This document shows, piece by piece, positions 16,864-25,694 of a stretch of DNA of 64,000 bases. Below the pieces are notes generated by a model. That model was not told where the DNA came from and did not search any database. It was given only the letters and a program-made list of their open reading frames with translations. Each line of letters begins with the position of its first letter. The first letter of the stretch is position 1. Source of the stretch: Prevotella sp. (GTDB lineage: Bacteria > Bacteroidota > Bacteroidia > Bacteroidales > Bacteroidaceae); NCBI GenBank assembly GCA_017960525.1, contig JAGCZA010000079.1, positions 1 through 64,000 of the forward strand. Direction: 5' to 3'. A program made the translations under genes and the position numbers.

Positions 16864-17745
16864 ATGACTGAGAAAAGTAAATATGTATGGTTCGACTGGG
16901 CCATCAAACTCATCCTTCGCGACAAGGCGAACAAGTAAGTGCTTGATGGACTCATACAGGTGCTCATCAAGGAGCGGGTGACCATTACTGAGATTCTAGA
17001 GAGCGAGAATAATAAGGACAGCCTTGAGAACAAGGGCAACCGCGTGGACGTGAAGGCCAAGACTGAAAAGGGCGAAATCATTATTGTGGAGGTACAGCTG
17101 ACGAAAGAGCGAGACTTCTTCCAGCGCATTATCTTCGGAACGGCAACGGCCATCAACGACTAGATAGGCATCGGCCAGGACTACTATGTCATTAAGATGG
17201 TCTATTCCATCAATATCCTCTACTTCAACTTTGGTTCGGGCGACGACTATGCCTTCCACGGCGTGATTATGTTCCGTGGTATGACCAACAAGGATTCCAA
17301 GCTGAAGCTGAACACCAAGAGCGAAAGGGAGTATATGGATAGTGAGCGCCGGCGTATGACTTCTCCCGAGGAGGTGTTTCAAGAATACTTCCTGCTGATA
17401 GTCGACCGTTTCAACGAGGTGGCCAAGACGCCCATCGAAGAGTGGATGGCCTATCTGAAGGACGGTGCCATCCGCGATGACACCACCACTACCGGTCTTC
17501 AGGAGGCCCGCCGTAAGCTGGAGTATATGAGTATGTCGGATGAAGAGCGACGTGCCTATCGGGAATATATGGTCAGCGTACATGCTGCTCAGGATGCCAT
17601 TGAGACCGCGAAAGTTGATGGCCTCGCCGAGGGTCGCGAAAAGGCAAATCGCCACAATGCTGCTAAGATGAAGGAAAAAGGCATTCCCGATGACGTGATT
17701 GCCGACATCACAGGATTGCCTCTCAACGAGATACAACTATTGTAG
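16864..17745 (+). pseudogene. PD-(D/E)XK nuclease family transposase, two premature stops
   Basis: One frame of 293 codons runs from ATG 16864 to the stop at 17743-17745 but is broken by TAA at 16936-16938 and TAG at 17161-17163. There is no frameshift. The pieces read as one protein: MTEKSKYVWFDWAIKLILRDKANK, then the nuclease core (NRVDVKAKTEKGEIIIVEVQL, with the D...E-x-Q arrangement). INDxIGIGQDYYVIKMVYSINILYF follows, and the C-terminus is the usual GLAEGREKA...GIPDDVIADITGL. This is the Rpn/PDDEXK_2 family common in Bacteroidales. Either decay is recent or one or both stops are read through. A terminator follows at 17786-17814. Confidence 0.85.
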
Positions 17746-17785
17746 TTTCTTCTTTGCACTTTCTCCTCGTTTTAATAAATAATCT

Positions 17786-17814
17786 CCGAATCGTATGGCG
17801 GTTCGGATTTTTTT
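17786..17814 (+). terminator. Intrinsic terminator after the transposase pseudogene
   Basis: CCGAA/TTCGG stem (17786-17790 and 17802-17806) followed by seven T. Confidence 0.75.
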
Positions 17815-17867
17815 ACGTAAAGTGCATTTTTTTAAGACTTTTTCTTTGTCGGTATTAAAATAATTCG

Positions 17868-17875
17868 TATCTTTG
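17868..17875 (+). promoter_or_regulatory. Promoter -7 box for the structured RNA / surface operon
   Basis: TATCTTTG followed by CACCC, with TTTG at 17845-17848 in the -33 position. It starts a transcript of at least ~228 nt ahead of the four-gene operon. Confidence 0.75.
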
Positions 17876-17881
17876 CACCCG

Positions 17882-18109
17882 CAACTATGAGCGGTTGTGG
17901 CCTAAAGGCCGAATCTTCGTGGGAATAAATGAAGCGTTGTGCTTTTGTCTTGTAGTTCGAAACCTAGGAAATTTCAAACACAAACAAGACGGAGTGACAA
18001 TGGCTTACGCGTATAGCGTGGGTCTGTTTGTTATATCTGTATCTTTTTGTGTGGGTTTTCCTAGGACCTCGAACTAGAGATGTGGAGCAAATGCAGTTCC
18101 ACGTTTTTT
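17882..18109 (+). ncRNA. Structured RNA with terminator: 6S-like RNA candidate or attenuating leader
   Basis: From the promoter at 17868-17875 the RNA would start near 17882. Its centre is a long nested stem: TAGTTCGA pairs with TCGAACTA, then CCTAGGAAA with TTTCCTAGG, then CACAAA with TTTGTG. The tip is an ACGC-GTATA-GCGT hairpin. It is followed at 18082-18109 by GTGGA/TCCAC and six T, an intrinsic terminator, 75 nt before the next ATG. A rod with internal bubbles plus own promoter and terminator fits 6S RNA (the Bacteroidales-1 motif has, from memory, been linked to 6S). The alternative is a riboswitch-like leader: an upstream CGTGGGAA segment could pair with the terminator's TTCCACG. No promoter is seen between the terminator and the next gene. 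Confidence 0.5.
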
Positions 18110-18184
18110 CGTGCATATATGGGTCGAAGAAACTGATACAACCTATACATTATTTTATTTATTCACTTAAAAAACAAAATTACT

Positions 18185-21100
18185 ATGAAGAAACCAAGAC
18201 TTCTGCTTGCGCTCTTTGTCGCAAGCATCGGTGCCGTACAGAGTGCATCGGCACGTGTGGCTCCTGAACTGCCTGCAGCGCAAGCTCTTGTGAGCGGGAC
18301 CTCCTACTACCTCTACAATGTGATTGAAGGCAAGTTCGCTTGCCACAGCACCACCAGTACCAGTTATGCTGCTTTAGGCACATACGGTGACAAGGTGATC
18401 ATTACTGCTACAGGTAATGAAGGTGAGTACACCATTCAGTGGGCAAATAACAACTACTATTGGAAAGGATATGACACTTATGTAAATAGTAATAGTGGAA
18501 CAAGTAATTATAACTATTTTACCATTGCAGAGTCAAGCCGAGGCTACACTATTCAGCGTTCATCCCGAAATACCAGTTACTACAAAGCAGATGAGTTTGT
18601 TGGCTTCGATGGAAGTAATGGTGATCGCCTGTCTCCAGCACTTGCAGAGGGCAGCATCCATTGGCAGTTATTCTCTGTGGATGAAGCTGAATACTATATG
18701 GCCAAGCATAAACTTTACACCTATCTTGAGGTGGCCGACCAATATAATTTCTACGTCACGCAGTACGATTTGGTCTACGACAATCCCGCCAGTACTACAG
18801 CTGAATTAGACCTAGCACAGTCCACACTGAAGGAAGCTCTTGACATGTCGCAGAACTATGTGTCACCTTCATGGACGGAATATCCTATCCTGTTCCAGAA
18901 CAATACCGACAACAAATGGACGCTTTACAATTCCAATAAGGCACTTCAGTGGAGTATCCACAAAGATTATAACTCCGCATTAGAGACCACATCTACCTTG
19001 ATGGGTACCGTGAATGTAGATACCGATGCGACGCTCTGCTACACCTACGATGGTGACAGCTACGCTACTATGCGCGTCTATTTGGATGGAGAACTGGTAC
19101 AAATAATTTATCCTAACCAGTCATCAGACGCACGTCGTTATTATATAGAGGTGACGGCTGGAAAACACGACATCACCTGGACTTGCTTGGTAAATGACGC
19201 ACGTACTAATAATACCTCCTACAGCCATTATTATTATCTGAAAGAGATAGGCATTATGAACACTCCGACTATCACACCGGCCACCACCACCGTTGAAGGT
19301 CAGCTTGGTACGGAGGTGCTGAAGCTCGTTGACCCAGTATCGAGTGTGAAGAAAATCATCATCAGCGGTGTCATCGGTGCTGATGACTGGACTACCATCG
19401 GTCTGATGGTGAATGCTTTCAGTATCGATATGTCAGGAGCCACGGCAACTGCCGATATGCCTGCAAGTATGTTTACCAAAACCAAATTCCCATTCCTGCA
19501 TAACGTAAAGCTACCGCAGGGACTGACAGCCATCGGCAATAATGCTTTCAATGGTTCTGACGTTGAGAACGAGATGACTTTCCCAGAGTCGCTCTTAACG
19601 ATTGGCAATAATGCATTTGATGGATCCAAGATAAGGGCTGCCTATATGCAAGAGGGATTGACATCAGTTGGCACTTCTGCTTTCTATAACTGCAAATTCC
19701 TGGAAAACGCTTCTTTCCCTGCATCAGCAGTAACCATACCAGGTTCATGCTTCTCTCATTGTTGCAACTTGCGCACATTCACTATTCCAGAAGGAATTAC
19801 CACAATAGAAGGAAGTGCGTTTTCTGGGTGCTCGCAGTTCAATCCTCGTTTCCCAACAACTTTGGAGCAAATCGAATCTTCTGCTTTCTATAATACTGCT
19901 ACTGACCAACTTGTCATCAGCGAAAATATGACAGTTAATCAAGGTGCATTTAGCTATTGTTCCAATCTGGAATATGCCGAGTGGCCTACATCCTTTTCAA
20001 AGGCAACAAATTATTCTTTTGACAATAGTACTAATGCTATAGTGACCAACTGTCCGAAACTGAAGGATGTTTATCTGAAGTCGCCTACAGTGGTAACCTA
20101 TGACTATCAACGTTTCTTCGATGGTAATACCCTTTCAGAAATTACCCTACACGTGCCAGACTTCTTAGTGAGTGCCTATAAGCTTGACCCCTATTGGTAT
20201 CAGTGCAATGTGGTGGGCTTCAACTCAGCCGACATCAGCGACTGGAATATCACGCAGCCGCTCGTGCTGAATCCTGGCCAGCGCATTGGCGGTACACCCA
20301 ACCTACACTTTAGCGGCAGCAATGCACGCTTAACAGTCAATGGGGACGACACTCAGACCATCAATGACTTGAGCATTGTTTACTGTCCAAAGAGTTATTA
20401 CTATAATGGTTATAGTTATCAGAAAGAGCAGCAGTGGGGTATGATGTTGAGTAACAGCAACCATGTCAGCATTGCCGGTGAGTTGAGTGAGAACATCAAG
20501 ACGAACAGCAACAACTGGTATTTCCTTACCCTGCCATTCGACACAAAGGTGGGAGATATTGTTGCAACAGCAGAGGAAACGGGTGTCAGCACCAGCTATG
20601 CTATTCGCTACTACGATGGATCTACTCGCGCCAGCAATGGTACAGGTAACAATTGGAAGAACTACTCAAAGGATGACATCATTCCAGCTGGAACGGGCTT
20701 TATCTATCAAACTGCCAAGCCAGCCACCTCTAAATTTGTGGCACAGAACAACGCCACAAAGCAGTACATCTTGTCGAACAATGAGTTTGTGAAGTCATTA
20801 GAGGCCAATGCCTCCGACGTGACTGCCAACAAGGGCTGGAACCTCGTGGGCAACCCTTGGCAAACCTATTACAATATCCACAAACTGAACTTTACTGCCC
20901 CTATTACTGTTTGGAACTTGTCAAGCAAGAAGTATGAAGCCTACAGCATCATTGACGATGACTACGCTATCAAGCCCCTTGAGGCCATCTTTGTGCAGTG
21001 CCCGGATGAAATCAACAGCATTTCCTTCCCTATTGATGGCCGCCAACTGACCGATGTAATTGAGAGTCAAAATGCTGCCCGTGTTGCCACTCCAAGCGAG

Positions 21101-21628
21101 CGCAAGTTGATTGATGTTGAATTGAGTAACGACGAAATGAAAGACAAGACCCGCTTCGTGATGAACCCACAAGCCTCGATGGACTATGAATTGAATTGCG
21201 ATGCCTCGAAGTTTATGTCGATGGATGCTGCCGTTCCCCAGATTTGGACTGTTGAGAATGGCATGCAGCTGGCCATCAATGAGCGCCCGTTGGACAACGG
21301 CACCGTACAGATTGGCTTCAAGGTGGCTAAAGGTGGTGACTACACCATTAGTGCTCCCCGCTGTCAGTTCCAGAACATTGTGCTGGTGGATAACGAGACG
21401 GGCATCGAGACCGACTTGAGTAATGGTGGCAGCCATACTTTTACTGCCAATGCAGGCACTAACGACAGCCGCTTCGTGCTTCGTGTGGGTGGCACAGTAG
21501 TTACAAGTGTAAATACAATTGACAATTCACAATTGACAATTGACCATTACTACAACCTGAACGGCCAGCGCATCGTCGCACCGCAGAAGGGTCTCTACAT
21601 CGTGAACGGAAAGAAGGTCATTAAGTAA
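18185..21628 (+). CDS. Exported LRR_5 surface protein with KGLYIVNGKKV tail
   Basis: This 1147-aa protein has a signal peptide (MKKPRLLLALFVASIGAVQSASA). The N-terminal half (~30-230) is a β-rich region reminiscent of carbohydrate-binding folds. A β-sandwich segment occupies ~235-360. Roughly seven LRR_5/BspA repeats (LTAIGNNAFNGS, LTSVGTSAFYNC, ITTIEGSAFSGC) span ~440-640. The tail YYNLNGQRIV..KGLYIVNGKKVIK resembles a short type-A (T9SS-like) sorting signal. The stretch just before it (VNTIDNSQLTIDHYY) comes from a 7-bp tandem repeat. It heads an operon with three further genes, the next one starting 8 nt on. Role in adhesion or glycan binding is inferred only. Confidence 0.83.
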   Translation: MKKPRLLLALFVASIGAVQSASARVAPELPAAQALVSGTSYYLYNVIEGKFACHSTTSTSYAALGTYGDKVIITATGNEGEYTIQWANNNYYWKGYDTYVNSNSGTSNYNYFTIAESSRGYTIQRSSRNTSYYKADEFVGFDGSNGDRLSPALAEGSIHWQLFSVDEAEYYMAKHKLYTYLEVADQYNFYVTQYDLVYDNPASTTAELDLAQSTLKEALDMSQNYVSPSWTEYPILFQNNTDNKWTLYNSNKALQWSIHKDYNSALETTSTLMGTVNVDTDATLCYTYDGDSYATMRVYLDGELVQIIYPNQSSDARRYYIEVTAGKHDITWTCLVNDARTNNTSYSHYYYLKEIGIMNTPTITPATTTVEGQLGTEVLKLVDPVSSVKKIIISGVIGADDWTTIGLMVNAFSIDMSGATATADMPASMFTKTKFPFLHNVKLPQGLTAIGNNAFNGSDVENEMTFPESLLTIGNNAFDGSKIRAAYMQEGLTSVGTSAFYNCKFLENASFPASAVTIPGSCFSHCCNLRTFTIPEGITTIEGSAFSGCSQFNPRFPTTLEQIESSAFYNTATDQLVISENMTVNQGAFSYCSNLEYAEWPTSFSKATNYSFDNSTNAIVTNCPKLKDVYLKSPTVVTYDYQRFFDGNTLSEITLHVPDFLVSAYKLDPYWYQCNVVGFNSADISDWNITQPLVLNPGQRIGGTPNLHFSGSNARLTVNGDDTQTINDLSIVYCPKSYYYNGYSYQKEQQWGMMLSNSNHVSIAGELSENIKTNSNNWYFLTLPFDTKVGDIVATAEETGVSTSYAIRYYDGSTRASNGTGNNWKNYSKDDIIPAGTGFIYQTAKPATSKFVAQNNATKQYILSNNEFVKSLEANASDVTANKGWNLVGNPWQTYYNIHKLNFTAPITVWNLSSKKYEAYSIIDDDYAIKPLEAIFVQCPDEINSISFPIDGRQLTDVIESQNAARVATPSERKLIDVELSNDEMKDKTRFVMNPQASMDYELNCDASKFMSMDAAVPQIWTVENGMQLAINERPLDNGTVQIGFKVAKGGDYTISAPRCQFQNIVLVDNETGIETDLSNGGSHTFTANAGTNDSRFVLRVGGTVVTSVNTIDNSQLTIDHYYNLNGQRIVAPQKGLYIVNGKKVIK
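21516..21550. repeat. Heptameric tandem repeat (CAATTGA-type, 5 units) in the LRR gene
   Basis: CAATTGA, CAATTCA, CAATTGA, CAATTGA, CCATTAC lie exactly between the last β-domain and the C-terminal tail, encoding the linker TIDNSQLTIDHYY. Confidence 0.8.
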
Positions 21629-21636
21629 TAAATGTT

Positions 21637-23163
21637 GTGCGTATGATACGTATAAGATATCTAACTATGCTGGTGCTGCTGTTGGGCAGCATCAGCATCT
21701 GGGCGCAGGATGACACGTTCAATCCTGCCGCCCCGCCAGAGCCTGGCCAGCCGCCGATGAAGCTAAACATCACGGTTAGCCCTGCTGAGGCTGGTTCGGT
21801 GTCTGGCGCAGGCCTCTATGCTGCAGGTACACCCGTCAGTCTGAAAGCTTATGTAAATACTGGATTCAAGTTCGTCAGCTGGACTAACGCTGCAGGCAAT
21901 GTTCTCTCAACATCGTCCAACTTCGTCTATACCAAGGGGGAAGGTCACGAGCGGCTTTGGGCGAACTATGAGTTCGACCCAACAGCACCCGATGAGCCTG
22001 CCGACCCAGCCACAATTATGTACTACCAGCTGCAGTTGAACTGTACTGAGGGTGGCTATGCTTCTGGCGGTGGACGGTATTTGGCTGGTAAGCAGATATC
22101 GCTAAGTGCCAATGCTGAGAGCCAATTCGACTTCGATGGTTGGTATGATGATGCTACTGGAGAGTGCCTTTCAACCCAGACATACTTCTACTATACCACC
22201 ACGGCGAAGCACCGTTCCCTGACTGCCCGTTTCGTGTTCAACCCTGACAGTCCTGCAGAACCTACGGAGCCTGTGGTACGTCGTACAGTAAGGGCCACAG
22301 CCACAGAGGGTGGCACGGTGAACTTTAGCTCGAAGCGCGAACTGCCAGGTACCCGCATTTCGCTGTATGCCAATGCCAATTCTGGCTATGACTTCATAGG
22401 CTGGTTTTTGAACGGAGAACTCTATACTCAATTGTCGAGTATCTCCTATACTGTGACCGAGGCTTACGAACAGAACTTTGAGGCACGCTTCGAGTTTAAC
22501 CCCGTCAGCCCTGATGAACCGAACATGCCCACGACCACACGTCACTCATTTTATTTGCTGAACCGGGTGACGAAGCCTGGTGCCACGGTGAAGTATCCGA
22601 TTTATTTGTCGAGCGTCCGTACACTGAAGGATATGAGCTTCCAACTGGAGTTCCCCGAAGAACTGACACCTGATTTCACGCAAGTGGAAATGTCGGGGAA
22701 GGCAGTAGGCTATTCCCTCTCCTACACGAAGCAAGACGAGAAGAACTACATCTTCACCTTGACGGGCGGAACGGTGCCTGCTGGCAATGCCGCCCTGCTG
22801 GTGTTCACCATCAACGTTGCTCCCGACATCATTACTGCCCTGGACTATCCCGTAAAGATAAACCTTGTGGAGGTGACCGAGGAGGACGAGACCGTGACCA
22901 CCGCCTCGACGCGCAACGGCCGCCTGTCGGTGTACAAGAACGGCGATGCCAACGGCGACGACGTGGTGTCGATAACCGATGCCGTGGCCGTGGTGAACTG
23001 TATTCTGGGCAACCCCTCCGACAACTTCATTGAGGAGGCCGCCAACGTGAACGACGATGAGGGTATTTCTATCGTGGATGTCGTAGGCGTTGTGAACATC
23101 ATCCTGGGTGACAGTAACGGAAGCAGAGCGCAACAAACAGCGAATGGCCCTGACCCTGACTGA
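21637..23163 (+). CDS. Exported InlB-repeat / cohesin-like / dockerin protein
   Basis: This 508-aa protein has a signal peptide ending SISIWAQ. Three InlB-type (Listeria-Bacteroides) repeats span residues ~45-290, each with GTPVSLKAYVNTGFKFVSWTN-like and ARFEFNPxxPxEP spacing. A cohesin-like β-sandwich covers ~300-430 (VKYPIYLSSVRTLKDMSFQLEFPEEL). A type I dockerin with two EF-hand-like loops covers ~435-495 (GDANGDDVVSITDAVAVVN and ANVNDDEGISIVDVVGVVN). No catalytic domain is present. It has no KGLYIVNGKKV tail, unlike both neighbours. The dockerin could dock onto a cohesin; the next gene encodes a cohesin-like domain. It is the second gene of the surface operon. Confidence 0.83.
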   Translation: MRMIRIRYLTMLVLLLGSISIWAQDDTFNPAAPPEPGQPPMKLNITVSPAEAGSVSGAGLYAAGTPVSLKAYVNTGFKFVSWTNAAGNVLSTSSNFVYTKGEGHERLWANYEFDPTAPDEPADPATIMYYQLQLNCTEGGYASGGGRYLAGKQISLSANAESQFDFDGWYDDATGECLSTQTYFYYTTTAKHRSLTARFVFNPDSPAEPTEPVVRRTVRATATEGGTVNFSSKRELPGTRISLYANANSGYDFIGWFLNGELYTQLSSISYTVTEAYEQNFEARFEFNPVSPDEPNMPTTTRHSFYLLNRVTKPGATVKYPIYLSSVRTLKDMSFQLEFPEELTPDFTQVEMSGKAVGYSLSYTKQDEKNYIFTLTGGTVPAGNAALLVFTINVAPDIITALDYPVKINLVEVTEEDETVTTASTRNGRLSVYKNGDANGDDVVSITDAVAVVNCILGNPSDNFIEEAANVNDDEGISIVDVVGVVNIILGDSNGSRAQQTANGPDPD

Positions 23164-23204
23164 CGATTTATTTTTCATTATCACTAAATAAAAAAACAGA
23201 AGAC

Positions 23205-24398
23205 ATGAGAAAGAAAATACTGATGCTGCTGGCACTGTTTGCCGGTGTGGTGACTGCCACCGCCGACAATATGGTGTCGGTGAGCAGTGCCCTCATCCCC
23301 CAGGGAAAGACGGGCAGCTTCAACATCGAGCTGACAAACAGCGACACCTTCGTGGCCTTCCAAATGACGCTCACACTGCCCGAGGGCATCACCTTCGAGT
23401 CGGCCACAAAGGGCAACCGCTATGAGGAGAGCCACAGCATGGGCGTGTCGCAGAACGGGCAGATCGTCACGTTCACCCTCAACTCCGGCACCAACGAGGC
23501 CATCCGCGGCAACAGCGGCGCTCTGATTACCGTCAGCGTCTCTGCCGATGCCGATATTGAGGCAGGCACCAAGCTTACGGCCACGCTGGGCAACATGGAG
23601 TTCGCACGGAAGGACGAAACCTTCATCCGCCCCGATGCCTTCGACTTCGAGATTGAGATTACCGACCGTGTCATCCTCGACGAGAACTCCACCGTAGCCC
23701 CCACGGCGCAGACGGATAAGGTGAATGTGCTGGTGAAGCGCACCATTAAGGCTGGGCAATGGAGCACCATCGTGTTGCCCTTCCAGATGAGCAAGGCAAA
23801 TGCCGAGAAAGCCTTTGGCAGTGACTATCAGCTGGCCGAGTTCGACAGCTTCGACACCGACTACGGCGATGACGAAGAGAACATGACTCCGCTGGGCATC
23901 GTCATCAATCTGAAGGACTACACCATTCCTGCCCGTGGCGGCTGGGCTGCCGGCAAGCCTCTGCTCATCAAGGTGTCGCAGGACATCGAGAGCTTTGAGG
24001 TGGACAATGTGGCGATTAGCAATACGGTTGCCGATGCTGTGAAGAGCGACGAGGTGAACGGCCTCAGCGGCAAGCTGACAGGCTCGTTTGTGAAAACTAC
24101 AATCCCTGCCGACGGTTTGTTTGTCAGTAATAATCAGTTCTGGTACTCATCTGGCAAGACTATGGTGAAAGCTTTCCGTTGTTGGTTCGAGTTAGATGCC
24201 GTGCTTGACAAGGAAACGGAGTTCGCCTCTCGCATAACAATTAATTTCATTGATGATAGCGAGACTACTGGCATTAATGATATTAAGGATGGAAGATTGA
24301 AAAATGATAATTCAGTCTTTAACTTGCAAGGTCACCGCATCAATGGAAATGAGAAGAAAGGACTTTATATCGTGAATGGCAAGAAGGTAATCAAGTAA
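23205..24398 (+). CDS. Exported cohesin-like domain protein with KGLYIVNGKKV tail
   Basis: This 397-aa protein has a signal peptide (MRKKILMLLALFAGVVTATA). A cohesin-like domain occupies residues ~22-150 (VSSALIPQGKTGSFNIELTNSD, FQMTLTLPEGITF, LITVSVSADADIEAGTKLTATLGNMEF). A second β-rich module at ~165-350 (GQWSTIVLPFQMSKANAEKAFG) is seen in many Prevotella surface proteins. The tail FNLQGHRI...KKGLYIVNGKKVIK is the sorting-like tail also found in the LRR protein. Cohesin-like similarity is a fold-level impression; true cohesin binding is unproven. The stop is followed 19 nt later by the small acidic peptide gene. Confidence 0.78.
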   Translation: MRKKILMLLALFAGVVTATADNMVSVSSALIPQGKTGSFNIELTNSDTFVAFQMTLTLPEGITFESATKGNRYEESHSMGVSQNGQIVTFTLNSGTNEAIRGNSGALITVSVSADADIEAGTKLTATLGNMEFARKDETFIRPDAFDFEIEITDRVILDENSTVAPTAQTDKVNVLVKRTIKAGQWSTIVLPFQMSKANAEKAFGSDYQLAEFDSFDTDYGDDEENMTPLGIVINLKDYTIPARGGWAAGKPLLIKVSQDIESFEVDNVAISNTVADAVKSDEVNGLSGKLTGSFVKTTIPADGLFVSNNQFWYSSGKTMVKAFRCWFELDAVLDKETEFASRITINFIDDSETTGINDIKDGRLKNDNSVFNLQGHRINGNEKKGLYIVNGKKVIK

Positions 24399-24417
24399 AG
24401 AAAGGAGGAATGTGACT

Positions 24418-24609
24418 ATGAAGAAGATGTATCTAAAGCCATCTATGGTGGTGATTATTACGGAAATGGCAACGATGATTTGCGGTTCTAAAGACATTAC
24501 CTCAAACAAAGGCATTAACTATGGCGGTGTGGACGAGGAGGGGACGAAAGACCCGTCCTCACGCCGACAGCGTGACTTGTGGGAGGAGGAAGAAGAGAAA
24601 GACTACTAA
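24418..24609 (+). CDS. Small acidic-tailed peptide, family member A (63 aa)
   Basis: The peptide begins MKKMYLKPSMVV, passes an ICGS motif near residue 22, and ends SSRRQRDLWEEEEEKDY. It aligns with the 60-aa peptide at 56132-56314: both have MKxxYxxPS at the start, GS in the middle and SRRQxxLW followed by an acidic run at the end. Both start exactly 19 nt after a gene for a surface protein ending in KGLYIVNGKKVI(I)K, with GGAG 5-9 nt before or near the start. The upstream GTG at 24412 is less likely than this ATG because of the match to member B. No signal peptide or known domain. Function unknown; a secreted or modified peptide precursor is only one possibility. Confidence 0.7.
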   Translation: MKKMYLKPSMVVIITEMATMICGSKDITSNKGINYGGVDEEGTKDPSSRRQRDLWEEEEEKDY

Positions 24610-24640
24610 TCAAGTGGGTATTTTACCGTAGACTGGCAAG

Positions 24641-24677
24641 TGTGCCGCAAGTGTTACAGGGAAATGCTTGCGGCACA
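24641..24677 (+). terminator. Hairpin ending the surface-protein operon
   Basis: Perfect 11-bp stem TGTGCCGCAAG / CTTGCGGCACA with a 15-nt loop, followed by TTTCTT. The T tract is weak, but position after the last gene of the operon supports termination. Confidence 0.65.
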
Positions 24678-24759
24678 TTTCTTGGGCATTTGGTTCAGTC
24701 TGTTTTGAAATAATTAACAACTTTTTTCCTCAAGTTGCGGTTATTCTGAAGAAACTTTG

Positions 24760-24767
24760 TATCTTTG
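24760..24767 (+). promoter_or_regulatory. Promoter -7 box for the aldose epimerase gene
   Basis: TATCTTTG followed by CAACG, 33 nt upstream of the ATG at 24801. Confidence 0.65.
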
Positions 24768-24800
24768 CAACGGAATTGTAGACTTAACTCTTTGAAAACT

Positions 24801-25670
24801 ATGGTAGAAATCAAGAACGACAAGCTCACCGTACAGGTGGCTTCATTGGGAGCCGAGCTCCAGAGTATTAAAGATGCTGACGGCCGCGAGTACCTGTGGC
24901 AGGCTGGTGAGAAATGGCCTCGCCGCTCGCCCATACTCTTCCCCATCGTGTGTAGCGTAAACGACGACACTTTTTTTGTGGACGGCAAGGAATACCATCT
25001 CCCACGTCACGGCTTTGCGCGTGACACCGAATTCAAACTGATTGCGCAGGGTGAGCACAAGGTGACCTTCGCCCTGCATGAGACGGAGGAGACGCTGAAA
25101 GTTTATCCCTATCACTTCAACTTGGCCGTGAGTTATCGCCTGAGCGGCAACAAAATCCACGTCGTCTGGCATGTGGAGAACACCGACACCCGCGACATCC
25201 ATTTTCAGATAGGTGGTCATCCCGCTTTCCTGGCTCCTGGCTGCAAGGAGGACGAGCCGCTGAAGGGTGTCATCGCACTCGACAATAAGCAGCCGTTGAA
25301 GGGCATCAAGAGCTACATCGACGGAACGCACGAGATGACCGAGATAGCGTTGGACGGTATCAAGGACGGTCTCATTGCCTTCGATGACGAGTTCTTTGCC
25401 AACGACTCCGTGAAAATCTTTGATTGTCAGACGCACCAGGCTTGTCTGCTGAATCTTGACGGCTCACCCGCCGTGACGGTGGATTACAAATGTCCCATCA
25501 TCGCTTTTTGGAGTCCCTATCAGAAGCGTGCGCCTTTCGTGTGCATCGAGCCGTGGTATGGTCTTGGCGACCCGCGTGGTTGGAAGGGTGAGTTCAAGGA
25601 CAAGTACTATATGAACCACTTGCAGCCCGGTTCCTCGTTTATGAGCGAGTACACCATCACCATTTCATAG
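24801..25670 (+). CDS. Aldose 1-epimerase family protein
   Basis: This 289-aa soluble protein of the galactose-mutarotase fold starts VEIKNDKLTVQVASLGAELQSIKDADGREYLWQA. It has the active-site pieces PRHGFARDTEF (His, ~75), FQIGGHPAFLAPG (His, ~140) and FVCIEPWYGLGDP (catalytic Glu, ~254). The sequence is of the LacX / YeaD-like subgroup rather than GalM proper, so the substrate may be a hexose or hexose phosphate. No signal peptide is present. The ATG at 24801 follows the promoter box; an in-frame start further upstream would lie in the promoter. It converges with the SGNH gene, and the two are only 24 bp apart. Confidence 0.88.
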   Translation: MVEIKNDKLTVQVASLGAELQSIKDADGREYLWQAGEKWPRRSPILFPIVCSVNDDTFFVDGKEYHLPRHGFARDTEFKLIAQGEHKVTFALHETEETLKVYPYHFNLAVSYRLSGNKIHVVWHVENTDTRDIHFQIGGHPAFLAPGCKEDEPLKGVIALDNKQPLKGIKSYIDGTHEMTEIALDGIKDGLIAFDDEFFANDSVKIFDCQTHQACLLNLDGSPAVTVDYKCPIIAFWSPYQKRAPFVCIEPWYGLGDPRGWKGEFKDKYYMNHLQPGSSFMSEYTITIS

Positions 25671-25694
25671 CTGCTTTAGGTATAGAGAGACAGT

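Noticed and set aside
17895-18077. 60-codon frame before the LRR operon
   Set aside because: It lies inside the structured RNA, lacks any domain match, and its codons follow the pairing stems.
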